In this document: positions 1-7,482 of the stretch, in pieces
Numbering within the stretch: position 1 is the first letter of the stretch
Layout: every line of letters begins with the position of its first letter
Origin: Propionibacterium cyclohexanicum
GTDB lineage: Bacteria; Actinomycetota; Actinomycetes; Propionibacteriales; Propionibacteriaceae
DNA: 64,000 nucleotides
NCBI RefSeq assembly: GCF_900111365.1
Contig: NZ_FOGZ01000009.1
Location: 1-64,000, forward strand
Reading direction: 5' to 3'
Notes under the pieces: model-generated
Databases searched by the model: none
The model's input: only the letters and a program-made list of their open reading frames with translations
What the model was told of the DNA's origin: nothing
Translations under genes and position numbers: made by a program

Positions 1-2
1 AC

Positions 3-68
3 GCCACACCCGCCGAGTTCGAGCACGCCCACTACGCAGCCCTCAACCGAGAGCCGCAACCCGCATAG
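3..68 (+). pseudogene. IS3-family transposase, C-terminal end only
   Basis: The first bases encode 21 residues, ending EFEHAHYAALNREPQPA before a TAG stop, which is the usual C-terminus of an IS3-family OrfB (DDE) transposase. The rest lies to the left of the window, so it cannot be said whether the element is intact. A terminal-repeat-like sequence follows about 10 bp after the stop. Confidence 0.75.
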
Positions 69-76
69 GAGCGGCC

Positions 77-95
77 GAAAACCTGGGGCGCTTCA
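77..95. repeat. Right terminal inverted repeat of the IS3-like element
   Basis: Read on the minus strand, these bases give TGAAGCGCCCCAGGTTTTC, beginning with TG as IS3-family termini do, at the expected distance after the transposase stop. The left repeat is outside the window, so this is inferred from position and form only. Confidence 0.5.
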
Positions 96-178
96 CACTG
101 AGGGCGTCGGCATCTCAGTTGCCACAGGACACGGCCGGCATCCCAGCAACAACATCCGAATGAGAGGGAGACACACCC

Positions 179-400
179 ATGGCCGCAAACATTCTCGGCA
201 ACCCGAACCCGCTCGACTCGATCAACAAGGCCTTCCCCGCTGCCAAGGGGATCGACCCGCTGCAGTGGGCAGCCGACGTGCTATCGGCCAAGGGCCTGTC
301 GGCATCCAACAACACCATCAAGTCCATAAAGGCACTGCGAGACGCCGAGCCGTCCCTCGACCTCAACAGCGCGGTCTACCTCGTCAACCGCCTGAAGTGA
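179..400 (+). CDS. Small protein with a bL12 C-terminal-domain-like segment
   Basis: A 73-aa protein preceded by a good ribosome binding site (AGAGGGAG, about 8 bases before ATG). The C-terminal half (TIKSIKALRDAEPSLDL, then SAVYLVNRLK) resembles helix-turn-helix patterns of the ribosomal bL12 C-terminal domain (IKALRE..GLGLKEAK..V), a fold that also occurs in small non-ribosomal actinobacterial proteins. There is no signal peptide, membrane segment or Cys. It lies alone just inside an IS end, upstream of a secreted peptide gene and a two-component system. Function unknown; the bL12 resemblance is my pattern judgement, not a search result. Confidence 0.55.
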   Translation: MAANILGNPNPLDSINKAFPAAKGIDPLQWAADVLSAKGLSASNNTIKSIKALRDAEPSLDLNSAVYLVNRLK

Positions 401-670
401 TCACCACCCACCCTCGAAGGAGGTGCACGACACTTCACCCCAAGGCCGTTCTGCGCTACCGCCCCTGACCGCCGCCACCCCCGACGGGCCGACCACCAGA
501 CAGGACGAGCACCCGGCGGGGGAACCACCCACCACCCCGACGACATCCCTCATGTCTAGGCCGATCGGACGATCCGATGGGACGAGGCACTCGACCCCGC
601 TCGGGGAAACACTGATCCCGTCGAAGTCGACTACCGCTCGAGCACCACTTCCCCGCTCACGAAGATCACC
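401..670. other. Intergenic stretch without a convincing gene
   Basis: About 270 bases between two small genes. An AAGGAGG-like sequence occurs near 416-423, but the GTG it could serve is too close, and the frame it opens is Pro/Thr/Arg-rich low-complexity sequence of the kind that arises in any GC-rich spacer. I see no hairpin or repeat worth calling. Confidence 0.4.
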
Positions 671-856
671 ATGAAGCGCCTTACCCACTGCGCCGTGGCC
701 CTGTCCCTGGTCGGCATACTGTCCACCCCCGCCCTCGCAGCACCCACCACCGAGACCCCCACCCAGACAGCGACGCCAGCCGCCGTCGGCGGCACCGCCG
801 AGACCCCCGGCCCGCTCTACATCGATTCTTGCCACTACATCCCGATGATGTGCTGA
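671..856 (+). CDS. Small secreted peptide with a Cys-flanked C-terminal tail
   Basis: A 61-aa protein with a clear Sec signal peptide: MKRL, a hydrophobic core AVALSLVGILS, and a probable cleavage site after TPALA (residue 23). The mature part is a Thr/Pro/Ala-rich linker ending SCHYIPMMC, in which two Cys enclose six residues at the very C-terminus and could form a disulfide ring. The gene sits directly upstream of a sensor kinase and response regulator in the same direction, so a signalling or bacteriocin-like role is plausible but is inference. I recognise no family. The ribosome binding site before the ATG is weak. Confidence 0.55.
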   Translation: MKRLTHCAVALSLVGILSTPALAAPTTETPTQTATPAAVGGTAETPGPLYIDSCHYIPMMC

Positions 857-989
857 GGTGTCCGCGTCCGGGCCCGCTCCCGCGAGCCCGCCGTCGGCCG
901 ATCACCCATTGGCCACCCCCACGAGCGACGTGCCGATCCCGTAGGGTTTGGCTCCCAGCCACCACTGCGAAGCGGCCGGCGGGGGACCC

Positions 990-1130
990 ATGAGGTCTGG
1001 GAGGTTGCGCGTGCGGATCGGCGATGTCACCAGACGGGCGCTCCCCCTCGTCGACGCCGTGGCCTACCTCGGGCTGGGCGCTTGCCTGCTGATCGGGCTG
1101 TTAGGCCGCCCCCCGGCACGGGCGGGGTGA
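990..1130 (+). CDS. Probable N-terminal fragment of the split sensor kinase
   Basis: A 46-aa frame opening at an ATG behind a strong GGGGGA site. It contains a basic start (MRSGRLRVRIGDVTRRA) and one membrane helix (LVDAVAYLGLGACLLIGLL). It stops at a TGA overlapping (GTGA) the start of the kinase frame. Adding one C to the run of six C at about 1105-1115 would fuse it in frame with the kinase (...GRPPGTGGVIDV...), giving the usual multi-helix sensor end. It may be a real frameshift, a phase-variable tract, a programmed -1 shift, a coupled two-gene arrangement, or a sequencing error. Confidence 0.55.
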   Translation: MRSGRLRVRIGDVTRRALPLVDAVAYLGLGACLLIGLLGRPPARAG

Positions 1131-2137
1131 TCGATGTGATCGTATGTACGATGGCAGCCCTGGGGGCCTTGTGGCAGCCGGCCTGGCTGGCGGTGGGACT
1201 GGCCTTCATCGTCGGTCAGGCGATGTCGATCCCCATGTCGCTCGCCACGTACCTGCTGACCCTGGTCGGCACCTACTGGCCCGCACACCGATCCCAACGC
1301 ATTGGCTACGCCGTCATGGCCTGCGGTGTGGTCGGCGTCCTGGCACAGGCCAATCGGCAACCACTGGCAACCACCGTCGCCCTATGCCTGTTCTTGGTGG
1401 CCCCTGCCCTCGCGGCGCGCTATTACAAAGGCATGTTCAACGCCAGCGAACAGGCACTGGCCCAAGCCCGGAAACAACGTGCCCACGAGAAATCCGTGCT
1501 GGCCCGCGAACTGCACGACACCATCTCGCTGGCCATGACCCACGTCGTGCTCATGGCCAAGGAAGGCCGCACCGGCCACGGCGACTCCCGCGAGACGCTC
1601 GAAGACATCGGGATGGAAGCACAGCTCGCACTGGCTGACCTGCGCGCTCTGCTCGACCTACTGCGCTCCGAGGATCCCTTGGACGTCCCGCTGTCCGGCC
1701 TTGAACGAGAGATCGCCCACAGCACCGACGTGCTCGTCAAGGCCGGCTACGTGGTCAGCATCTACCAACACGACGACCTGTCCGGGATCAACGGCAACCC
1801 CCGCGTCGCCCGAGCCCTCACCCTCGGGTTGCGCGAACTCACCGCGAACGTGCTCCGCCACGCCGTCCCCGGAACCACTGTGGCCCTCGTGGTAGGCCAG
1901 TCCAGCACCACTGCGAACCTCTCCATGTCCAACGTGGCCGCTGACGGGATCGCCACACTCGCCGACGACCTGCCCTCCGGACACGGACTCCAGGGGATGG
2001 CCGAACGACTGGCCGAGCTCGGCGGCGAGGTGTCCACCTACTGTGAGGACGGCCGGTGGTCGACCATCATGGCCGTCCCCTTTACCACACCCCCCAACCC
2101 CTCACGGGACCCCAATCCCCCAGTGGGAAAGGAATGA
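1127..2137 (+). CDS. Sensor histidine kinase, NarL/DesK class (HisKA_3)
   Basis: 336 aa from the GTG that overlaps the upstream stop; a TTG at 1082 in the same frame is an alternative. About four membrane helices fill residues 9-105, followed by a coiled linker and the H-box LARELHDTISLAM with the phospho-acceptor His near residue 130, typical of HisKA_3 dimerisation domains. An HATPase-type domain follows, with an N-box-like ELTANVLRHA and a G-box GHGLQGMAERL. It should autophosphorylate and pass phosphate to the adjacent regulator. Its stop overlaps that gene's start region. The missing first helix is discussed under the fragment upstream. The stimulus is unknown; the secreted peptide upstream is a candidate by position only. 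Confidence 0.85.
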   Translation: MIDVIVCTMAALGALWQPAWLAVGLAFIVGQAMSIPMSLATYLLTLVGTYWPAHRSQRIGYAVMACGVVGVLAQANRQPLATTVALCLFLVAPALAARYYKGMFNASEQALAQARKQRAHEKSVLARELHDTISLAMTHVVLMAKEGRTGHGDSRETLEDIGMEAQLALADLRALLDLLRSEDPLDVPLSGLEREIAHSTDVLVKAGYVVSIYQHDDLSGINGNPRVARALTLGLRELTANVLRHAVPGTTVALVVGQSSTTANLSMSNVAADGIATLADDLPSGHGLQGMAERLAELGGEVSTYCEDGRWSTIMAVPFTTPPNPSRDPNPPVGKE

Positions 2138-2139
2138 CC

Positions 2140-2838
2140 ATGGAAGAACCACGCCAGTCCACCCGCTACGACCCGATCCGGGTGGGCATCGTCGACGACG
2201 ACCGGTTCACCCGCGAGTCGCTGGCCCGACTCCTGCAACAGGACGCCGGTATCGAGGTGCAGTGGGTCGCCCACGGCGGGCATTCGGCAATAGAGGCACT
2301 GAGCGTCACCTCGACAAGCGACCACCCCACCCAGATCGCTCTGGTCGACATCAACATGCCCATCATGGGCGGAGCGCAGGTCTGCGTCGCCCTGCGCGAG
2401 ATCGACCCCCAGCTGCGGGTCATCATGCTGACCTCGCTCGATGTCGGTAACAACCTTGCCGACTGTCTACAGGCCGGTGCCTGCGGCTATGTCATGAAGG
2501 ACGACGCACCCGAAGCGCTGCCCCACATCGTCCGCGCAACGCTGTACGGAGTGGACATATTCTCCGGGTCGGTGTCGTCCATGCTGGCCGGCAGCCTCAA
2601 CAACCCACCCACGACCAACCTGGCCCCCAAGAACACCGCGACCAGCCCCCTCACGGAACGCGAACACGAGGTCCTCATCGCCGTGGCCGACTCCCTGACC
2701 AACAGCCAGATCGCCCACCGACTCCACATCAGCGAGCCCACCGTCAAGGCCCACCTGCGCGCCATCATGACCAAACTCGATTGCGTCGACCGCGTCGGGG
2801 TCATCACTTGGGCATTCCGCAACGGCATCATCGACTGA
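2140..2838 (+). CDS. LuxR/NarL-family response regulator
   Basis: 232 aa. The receiver domain shows the acidic cluster IVDDDRF, the phospho-acceptor Asp in LVDINMPIMGG and the Thr/Ser of MLTSLD. The C-terminal LuxR-type helix-turn-helix is intact (LTEREHEVL...NSQIAHRLHISEPTVKAHL). I chose the ATG at 2140 because GGGAAAGGA sits 6-7 bases before it; the ATG at 2134, overlapping the kinase stop, is too close to that site. It is cotranscribed with the kinase, and the target genes are unknown. About 570 bases of remnant sequence follow. Confidence 0.9.
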   Translation: MEEPRQSTRYDPIRVGIVDDDRFTRESLARLLQQDAGIEVQWVAHGGHSAIEALSVTSTSDHPTQIALVDINMPIMGGAQVCVALREIDPQLRVIMLTSLDVGNNLADCLQAGACGYVMKDDAPEALPHIVRATLYGVDIFSGSVSSMLAGSLNNPPTTNLAPKNTATSPLTEREHEVLIAVADSLTNSQIAHRLHISEPTVKAHLRAIMTKLDCVDRVGVITWAFRNGIID

Positions 2839-3028
2839 CACCACCCGAGAGCGCCGCCTACAGGGAGCAGCGCTGATCCCGGTCCACCGCACCGGTGCCA
2901 CGGAGGATCTCGACCGGGTCATGCCGCGTCCTCTACCACTGCGCCTGGGACCCGATCCGATCGACCTAGTCCGGCGGCACCCCCTCCGTCGAGCACATCC
3001 CGTGAAGCGCATCGCCCACATCGCGGGA

Positions 3029-3046
3029 GTGTCAGTTAAACGGTGT
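3029..3046. repeat. IS256-family terminal repeat remnant
   Basis: GTGTCAGTTAAACGGTGT, whose complement ACACCGTTTAACTGACAC is the kind of end found on actinobacterial mutator-type (IS256) elements. It lies 16 bases beyond the stop of the transposase remnant, as expected. I found no matching opposite end nearby. Confidence 0.55.
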
Positions 3047-3061
3047 GGGGTCCGGCGGGTT

Positions 3062-3262
3062 TCAATGAGTGGTTCTCTCGAGCCGGCCGGCGAAAGTGAT
3101 CGCGAACGCGTTCAGTGGGGGCCTCCACCTGATCACCCAGCGTGCCCTGCCCCGCAGGCAGGGTCAAGGGGCCGGGTGAGCAGGTACAGGCATTTCATCG
3201 CTGCCTGCTCGTTCGGGAAGCGATGAATAGAAATCAATCGACGAGGTATCCACCGCAGACGG
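3062..3262 (-). pseudogene. IS256-family transposase, frameshifted C-terminal remnant
   Basis: On the minus strand, residues RFPNEQAAMKCLYLLTRPLD are followed, after a one-base shift near 3150, by ARWVIRWRPPLNAFAITFAG and a TGA at 3062. Both pieces match the conserved C-terminus of IS256/mutator transposases (FPNEQAALKCLY...W.ALNAFAITF). Only about 60 residues remain and the frame is broken, so the element is dead. Together with the terminal repeat beside it, it shows past insertion between the two-component system and the aldehyde dehydrogenase. Confidence 0.75.
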
Positions 3263-3265
3263 ACA

Positions 3266-3299
3266 GCGGGGGTTCGGGGCGTACGCCCCGAACCCCCGC
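3266..3299. repeat. 34-bp perfect palindrome, possible terminator
   Basis: GCGGGGGTTCGGGGC, GTAC, GCCCCGAACCCCCGC: the two arms are exact complements and the centre is itself palindromic. RNA from it would form a 15-bp, very GC-rich stem with a 4-base loop. There is no U-run on either side. It could end transcription of the aldehyde dehydrogenase (which ends about 110 bases away, reading towards it), or be a leftover of the IS. Confidence 0.6.
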
Positions 3300-3411
3300 A
3301 AGGCCCGTCATGGCCCGCTGCACACCAGACCAGAGAGGCGGGGCCGGTGGGCGCGAAAGCAGCGTCGCAGCGCACATCGTCCCTCACATATCAGCACAGC
3401 GCTCCAGGAGA

Positions 3412-4929
3412 TCACCTACCGGCAAAGGGGAAACCGGCCGGGTTGTCGGACAGGTTTACCAGGATGTTCTTCGTCTGCTGGTAGGCATCGAGGATCATCT
3501 TGTGGGTCTCACGCCCGATGCCGCTCTCCTTGTAGCCGCCGAAGGGAGCCCCGGCGGGGAAGGAGTTGTACTGGTTCACCCAGACACGTCCGGTACGCAC
3601 CCTGGTGGCCACCCGGATGGCGCGCTCGAGGCTCCTGCTGAACACGCCACCACCGAGCCCGTAGACCGAATCGTTGGCCATCGCCACCACGTCGTCCTCG
3701 TCCTTGAAGGGGATGACCACGCCCACCGGGCCGAAGATCTCCTCACGCGCGACGCGCATGTCGTTTCTGCCGACCAGCAGGGTGGGCTCCATGAAGACGC
3801 CCTTGGCGAGCTCACCCTCGGTGGCCCGCTGGCCACCGACGGCGACCTCGGCACCCTCACCCTTGCCGATCTCGACATAGGACAGGATCTTCTTCAGCTG
3901 GGCCTGGTTGATCTGGGCGCCCATCTCGGTCTGCGGGTCGAGGGGATCTCCGATCCTCACCTTCTTGAACGAGTCGGTGAGACGACCCATGAAATCATCC
4001 AGCTTGGACTGCTGGATGAAGATGCGCGAACCTGCCGAGCAGACCTGGCCCTGGTTGAACAGGATGCCCATGGCCACGCCATTGACCGCTGTCTGAGGGT
4101 CGGCGTCGTCGAAGAAGACATTGGCGCTCTTGCCACCGAGCTCCAGGGTAGCGGGAATGATCTTCTCCGCCGCCGCCAGCCCGATCTTGCGGCCGACCTC
4201 GGTGGAGCCGGTGAAGGCCAGCTTGTCGACATCGGCATGCTGCAGGTATTCGCCGGACTTGCCGCCGGAACCGGTGATCACATTGAGGACACCCTTGGGC
4301 AGGATGCCGGCCTCGTCGATGAGGCGGGCGAGTTCCAGTACCGACAGCGAGGTGGAGCTCGACGGCTTGAAGACGACCGTATTGCCCGCCACCAGCGCCG
4401 GGGCGAGCTTCCAGGCGGCCATGAGGAAGGGGAAGTTCCACGGCACGATCTGCCCGATGACCCCGAGCGGCTCGCGCAGGATGATGTTGAGGGTGTTGGG
4501 GTCGATCATGGTGGCGGCACCCTCGTCGGCACGCATGCACCCGGCGAAGTAGCGGAAGTGGTCGGCGGCCAGCGGGATGTCTGCGGCGCTGGTTTCGCGG
4601 ATCGGCTTTCCGTTGTCGAGGGACTCGACGGTAGCCAGGAATTGAGAGTTCTTGTCGATGAGATCGGCGATCTCGAGCAGGGCCTTCGAGCGGGCCTGGA
4701 CCGTGGTCTGCGACCAGCCCCTGAATGCCGACCTGGCTGCCGCGACTGCGTCGTCTACGTCGCTCTTGGTGGCGTCGGCGATCCTCGCCAGTTCCGTGCC
4801 GTGTGCGGGATCGAAGGCCTCGAGGGTCGCCCCGTCACTGGCCTGGCGCCACTCGCCGCCGATGTACATCCCGTAGTTGGTGGTTGACAAGACCAATTCG
4901 GTCCCGGGCCGGGTGATGGTTGCGGTCAT
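3412..4929 (-). CDS. NAD(P)-dependent aldehyde dehydrogenase
   Basis: 505 aa, the usual length of the ALDH superfamily, oxidising aldehydes to carboxylates in the cytosol. Visible hallmarks are the Rossmann motif FTGSTEVGR, the general base in LELGGKS, the catalytic Cys in NQGQVCSAG and the C-terminal FGGYKESGIGRE. Overall it resembles the acetaldehyde/chloroacetaldehyde dehydrogenase (AldA/ExaC) group, but the substrate cannot be fixed from sequence. The ATG at 4929 follows GAAGGAGA by 5-6 bases; a longer frame upstream has no such site. It is transcribed alone, between transposon remnants and the siderophore block. Confidence 0.93.
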   Translation of the reverse strand: MTATITRPGTELVLSTTNYGMYIGGEWRQASDGATLEAFDPAHGTELARIADATKSDVDDAVAAARSAFRGWSQTTVQARSKALLEIADLIDKNSQFLATVESLDNGKPIRETSAADIPLAADHFRYFAGCMRADEGAATMIDPNTLNIILREPLGVIGQIVPWNFPFLMAAWKLAPALVAGNTVVFKPSSSTSLSVLELARLIDEAGILPKGVLNVITGSGGKSGEYLQHADVDKLAFTGSTEVGRKIGLAAAEKIIPATLELGGKSANVFFDDADPQTAVNGVAMGILFNQGQVCSAGSRIFIQQSKLDDFMGRLTDSFKKVRIGDPLDPQTEMGAQINQAQLKKILSYVEIGKGEGAEVAVGGQRATEGELAKGVFMEPTLLVGRNDMRVAREEIFGPVGVVIPFKDEDDVVAMANDSVYGLGGGVFSRSLERAIRVATRVRTGRVWVNQYNSFPAGAPFGGYKESGIGRETHKMILDAYQQTKNILVNLSDNPAGFPFAGR

Positions 4930-5289
4930 TACGTCTCCTTCATCGAAAACTGGGACGAGCGGCGCTCTTCTGTGAGCGGCTGTGCCCCCCTGCTCGGCTC
5001 TGCGATGGCAATGCACCGAGTGACTTTCACGGTAGCGCGCCGGACGGTGGGAGTACGAGCCACCGGGGTAGCTTTTTCAGGCAATCGCCACTAGCCAGGG
5101 CCCGCGGCGGCAACAATCCCTGAGGCCACCCGGACCAGGCCCCGGGATGAGAACCACCAACCGGGTCCCGAGCCTGGGAGACCGGTCAACGGGCGCCCCG
5201 ACCCCGCAGGTGGCGCCCGGTCAGCCATGACCGGGCTAGGGTCGCCGGGGGGTCGGAGGGGAGAGGACACTCACAGGGGAGGGAAGACA
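4930..5289. other. Intergenic region with a hairpin
   Basis: No gene. It must carry the aldehyde dehydrogenase promoter. GGGCGCC at 5191-5197 pairs with GGCGCCC at 5212-5218 and could act as a terminator or regulatory stem. The last bases (GGGAGGG before the ATG at 5290) are the preserved ribosome binding site of the decayed nucleoside hydrolase. Confidence 0.45.
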
Positions 5290-5400
5290 ATGCGGATCAT
5301 CGCGGATCATCGCGGACGTCGACACGGACATCGACGATGCCCTGGCGCCGGTGCAGTTGGCCTCCCGCCAACCTGTGGCGTGAGTTGGACGATCTCGTCG
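5290..5400 (+). pseudogene. Decayed 5' copy of a nucleoside hydrolase gene
   Basis: From its ATG this stretch nearly repeats the start of the intact nucleoside hydrolase at 27626: ATGCGGATCATCGCG, then GACGTCGACACGG, CATCGACGATGCCCTGGCGC and GCCTCCCG, with a few substitutions. A 10-bp tandem duplication (GATCATCGCG) right after the start destroys the frame, and recognisable identity ends near 5375. A later piece (LDDLVVRLAKAT in one frame) may be a scrap of the gene's middle. The copy lies at the opposite end of the siderophore block from the intact gene, in the same orientation. Confidence 0.75.
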
Positions 5401-5446
5401 TCAGGCTGGCCAAAGCCACAGTCAGGCGAGCCCCCACCCATTCGGA

Positions 5447-6097
5447 TCACAATTCTGGCCGGTGCCACACAATGACCTCGCACTTGCCGAGAACAGCGAG
5501 AGTCGTCGGGATCTGCAGAGGCGCTGACAGGAGTCTCCAGCTCCGGTCAACCGGTTGCCAGTTTCCTGATCGGAACGACAGAGGCGGGAGCGCCTGTGGC
5601 CGACCGATGCCGATCCCAGCTGCCTTTGCCCATGCTTCCTTGGCCATCCAAAGCCGACGAAAGGCCACTTCCTGTTGCTCACACGGCATGTCGAGCAGTT
5701 GCGCCAGCTCCGATGGGTGAAAAACGGCCTCGGCGGCGTCCCTCCACTCGGGCACTGGGCGGTCCTCGACGTCGATCCCGACCTGCGGCCCGACGCCAAT
5801 TGCGACTGCCACGAGGTCGTGCCCGTGGGACAGGCTGACCGACGCCCCGGGCCGCTCGGCGATGACCGGACGCCCCGTGGCCGTACGCTCGATCCTCACC
5901 TGTGGCACACCCGGGAAAGTCGCGGTGACAGCCCAACGCAACAACCGGTGGGCTGCCACGAATGCCGTCCGGGCCTCGTCGTCACGGATCTGCCCGGCAC
6001 GTTCGGCGTCATCGCCCCAGAGCTTCGTGTGCGCCACCGCAGACGGCAACCGGGTCGGTCTCGCCCACCAGGCAACAACAACGGAGACCCCCATCAT
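5447..6097 (-). CDS. Sfp-type 4'-phosphopantetheinyl transferase
   Basis: 216 aa. It transfers phosphopantetheine from CoA to the Ser of carrier-protein domains, here presumably the four PCPs of the two NRPSs. The diagnostic motifs are present: VGIDVED (Mg-binding Asp) and RLWMAKEAWAKAAG (W..KEA..K). It is the last gene of the eleven-gene operon; its ATG overlaps the stop of the ATPase gene (ATGATG, 4 bp). It is compact and has no extra domains. Having its own transferase makes the cluster self-sufficient for NRPS activation. Confidence 0.92.
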   Translation of the reverse strand: MMGVSVVVAWWARPTRLPSAVAHTKLWGDDAERAGQIRDDEARTAFVAAHRLLRWAVTATFPGVPQVRIERTATGRPVIAERPGASVSLSHGHDLVAVAIGVGPQVGIDVEDRPVPEWRDAAEAVFHPSELAQLLDMPCEQQEVAFRRLWMAKEAWAKAAGIGIGRPQALPPLSFRSGNWQPVDRSWRLLSAPLQIPTTLAVLGKCEVIVWHRPEL

Positions 6098-7482
6098 CGA
6101 CCGGCCGGAACCACGCGCAGTTCAACATCGCCACAGGTGCTGGCCAACTCGTCGTCGTGGGTCACCACCACGACAACGACCCCGGTGGCGGCCAGCTCAC
6201 GCAGGAGTGCCGCCACTCGCGTCATCGCCGCGAAATCCAGGCCGGAGGACGGTTCGTCGAAAACGTAGACGTCGCGGCGCTGCGCGAGGCCGGCCGCAAT
6301 CACCGTGCGCTGCTGCTGGCCCCCGGACAACGACAGAGGATGCCGCTCGGCCAGGACATCGAGTCCGAGGCTCCTCATCGCCGCCTGTGCCCGCGTGATG
6401 TCGCCACCCAGCGCGACCTCATCGGCGACGGAATCGGCGAACAACTGACGGTTGACGTCCTGCATCACCAAGAAACAGTGACGGCGTCGGCTGGCGGCAC
6501 CCATGCGATGCCCATCGAGCGTGATGCTTCCCTGTGGCTCCAACAGCCCGCAGATCACCTTGACCAGAGTGGTCTTGCCCGCGCCATTGGGCCCGCTCAC
6601 CACGGTCACCCTTCCCCGGGGAAGATGCGCCTCGCGCAGGCGCAGGGCCGGGATCCCGCGACGATATGAATAGCTGAGGTCGTGCAGCCACACCCCGTCC
6701 TCCCCCCCTTCCGCTACCGGCAGCGTGCCGCTCGACGCGGCCGTCAACCTGCGCAGGCCCAGACCCATCCTGCGCGGCGCAGGCATGGCGAAGAACTCGG
6801 GTCCCGACCACCGATCCACGAGATGGCCCGCGTCGAGCAGCACGACCCTGTCGACGAGTCCCTCGAGATAGGCCAGCCGGTGCTCGGCGATGAGTATCGT
6901 CGCACCTCGCATCCTGAGTGTCGCGATCATCTCGCGCACCGTGGAGATGCTCTCCCGGTCGAGGCTGGACGTGGGCTCGTCCAGGACGTAGACCTCAGGA
7001 TCGTTCACGAACGCCGCGCCGATCGCAACACGCTGCTTCTGTCCCCCGGACATGGCATGCATGGACGAGCCGAGCAGCTCACCGATGCCGAGCGCCAGGA
7101 CAGCCGAGCCGATCCGTTCGCGAATCAGATCAGGTGGCCTACCGAAGTTCTCGCTCGCGAAGGCCAGCTCGGAGACCGGATCGACACAGAAAAACTGTGT
7201 GCGCGGGTTCTGCAGGACGCTCGAGACCTTCCTGCCGATCGTCGCCAGATCGCTGTCGGCGACCTCGATTCCGGCGACCCGGAGATACCCGGTGACATCG
7301 GCAGGCGTCAAGTGCGGCACCAGCCCGCTCACGGCCTTCAGTAGGGTCGACTTCCCGCACCCGGAGCTCCCGACGACCAGGACCGTCTGCCCTCGTTCGA
7401 CCGCGATGTCCACTGTCTCGATGGCCCGCTCCCCACCCGGGTAGGCCACGCTGAGCCCCTCTGCCTCGATGACCGCCGTCAT
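6094..7482 (-). CDS. ECF transporter ATPase, two fused ABC domains
   Basis: 462 aa with two complete nucleotide-binding domains. The first (about 1-215) has Walker A GSSGCGKSTL, signature MSGGQKQR and Walker B VYVLDEP; the second (about 235-462) has [18 protein letters not shown] and VYVFDEP. This EcfA-EcfA' fusion would power uptake through the adjacent T and S components. The ATG at 7482 overlaps the T-component stop (ATGA). By context it probably belongs to import of the metallophore or its metal complex, as ECF modules accompany some thiazoline siderophore clusters; that role is inference. Confidence 0.9.
   Translation of the reverse strand: MTAVIEAEGLSVAYPGGERAIETVDIAVERGQTVLVVGSSGCGKSTLLKAVSGLVPHLTPADVTGYLRVAGIEVADSDLATIGRKVSSVLQNPRTQFFCVDPVSELAFASENFGRPPDLIRERIGSAVLALGIGELLGSSMHAMSGGQKQRVAIGAAFVNDPEVYVLDEPTSSLDRESISTVREMIATLRMRGATILIAEHRLAYLEGLVDRVVLLDAGHLVDRWSGPEFFAMPAPRRMGLGLRRLTAASSGTLPVAEGGEDGVWLHDLSYSYRRGIPALRLREAHLPRGRVTVVSGPNGAGKTTLVKVICGLLEPQGSITLDGHRMGAASRRRHCFLVMQDVNRQLFADSVADEVALGGDITRAQAAMRSLGLDVLAERHPLSLSGGQQQRTVIAAGLAQRRDVYVFDEPSSGLDFAAMTRVAALLRELAATGVVVVVVTHDDELASTCGDVELRVVPAGR

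Larger units (their letters stand above)
2839..3411. other. Intergenic remnant region
   Basis: No intact gene. It contains the IS256 end and transposase remnant (3029-3262) and a long palindrome (3266-3299). The 190 bases just after the response regulator and the 110 before the aldehyde dehydrogenase show nothing I can name. Confidence 0.5.

Noticed and set aside
423-674. 83-codon frame near an AAGGAGG sequence
   Set aside because: The start codon overlaps the supposed ribosome binding site and the product is low-complexity Pro/Thr/Arg sequence.
2921-3226. 101-codon frame after the response regulator
   Set aside because: Runs through an IS256 end and transposase remnant that read on the other strand.
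3142-4887. 581-codon open frame on the plus strand
   Set aside because: Exact antisense of the aldehyde dehydrogenase; its His/Gly/Asp-rich sequence is the usual mirror of a GC-rich gene.
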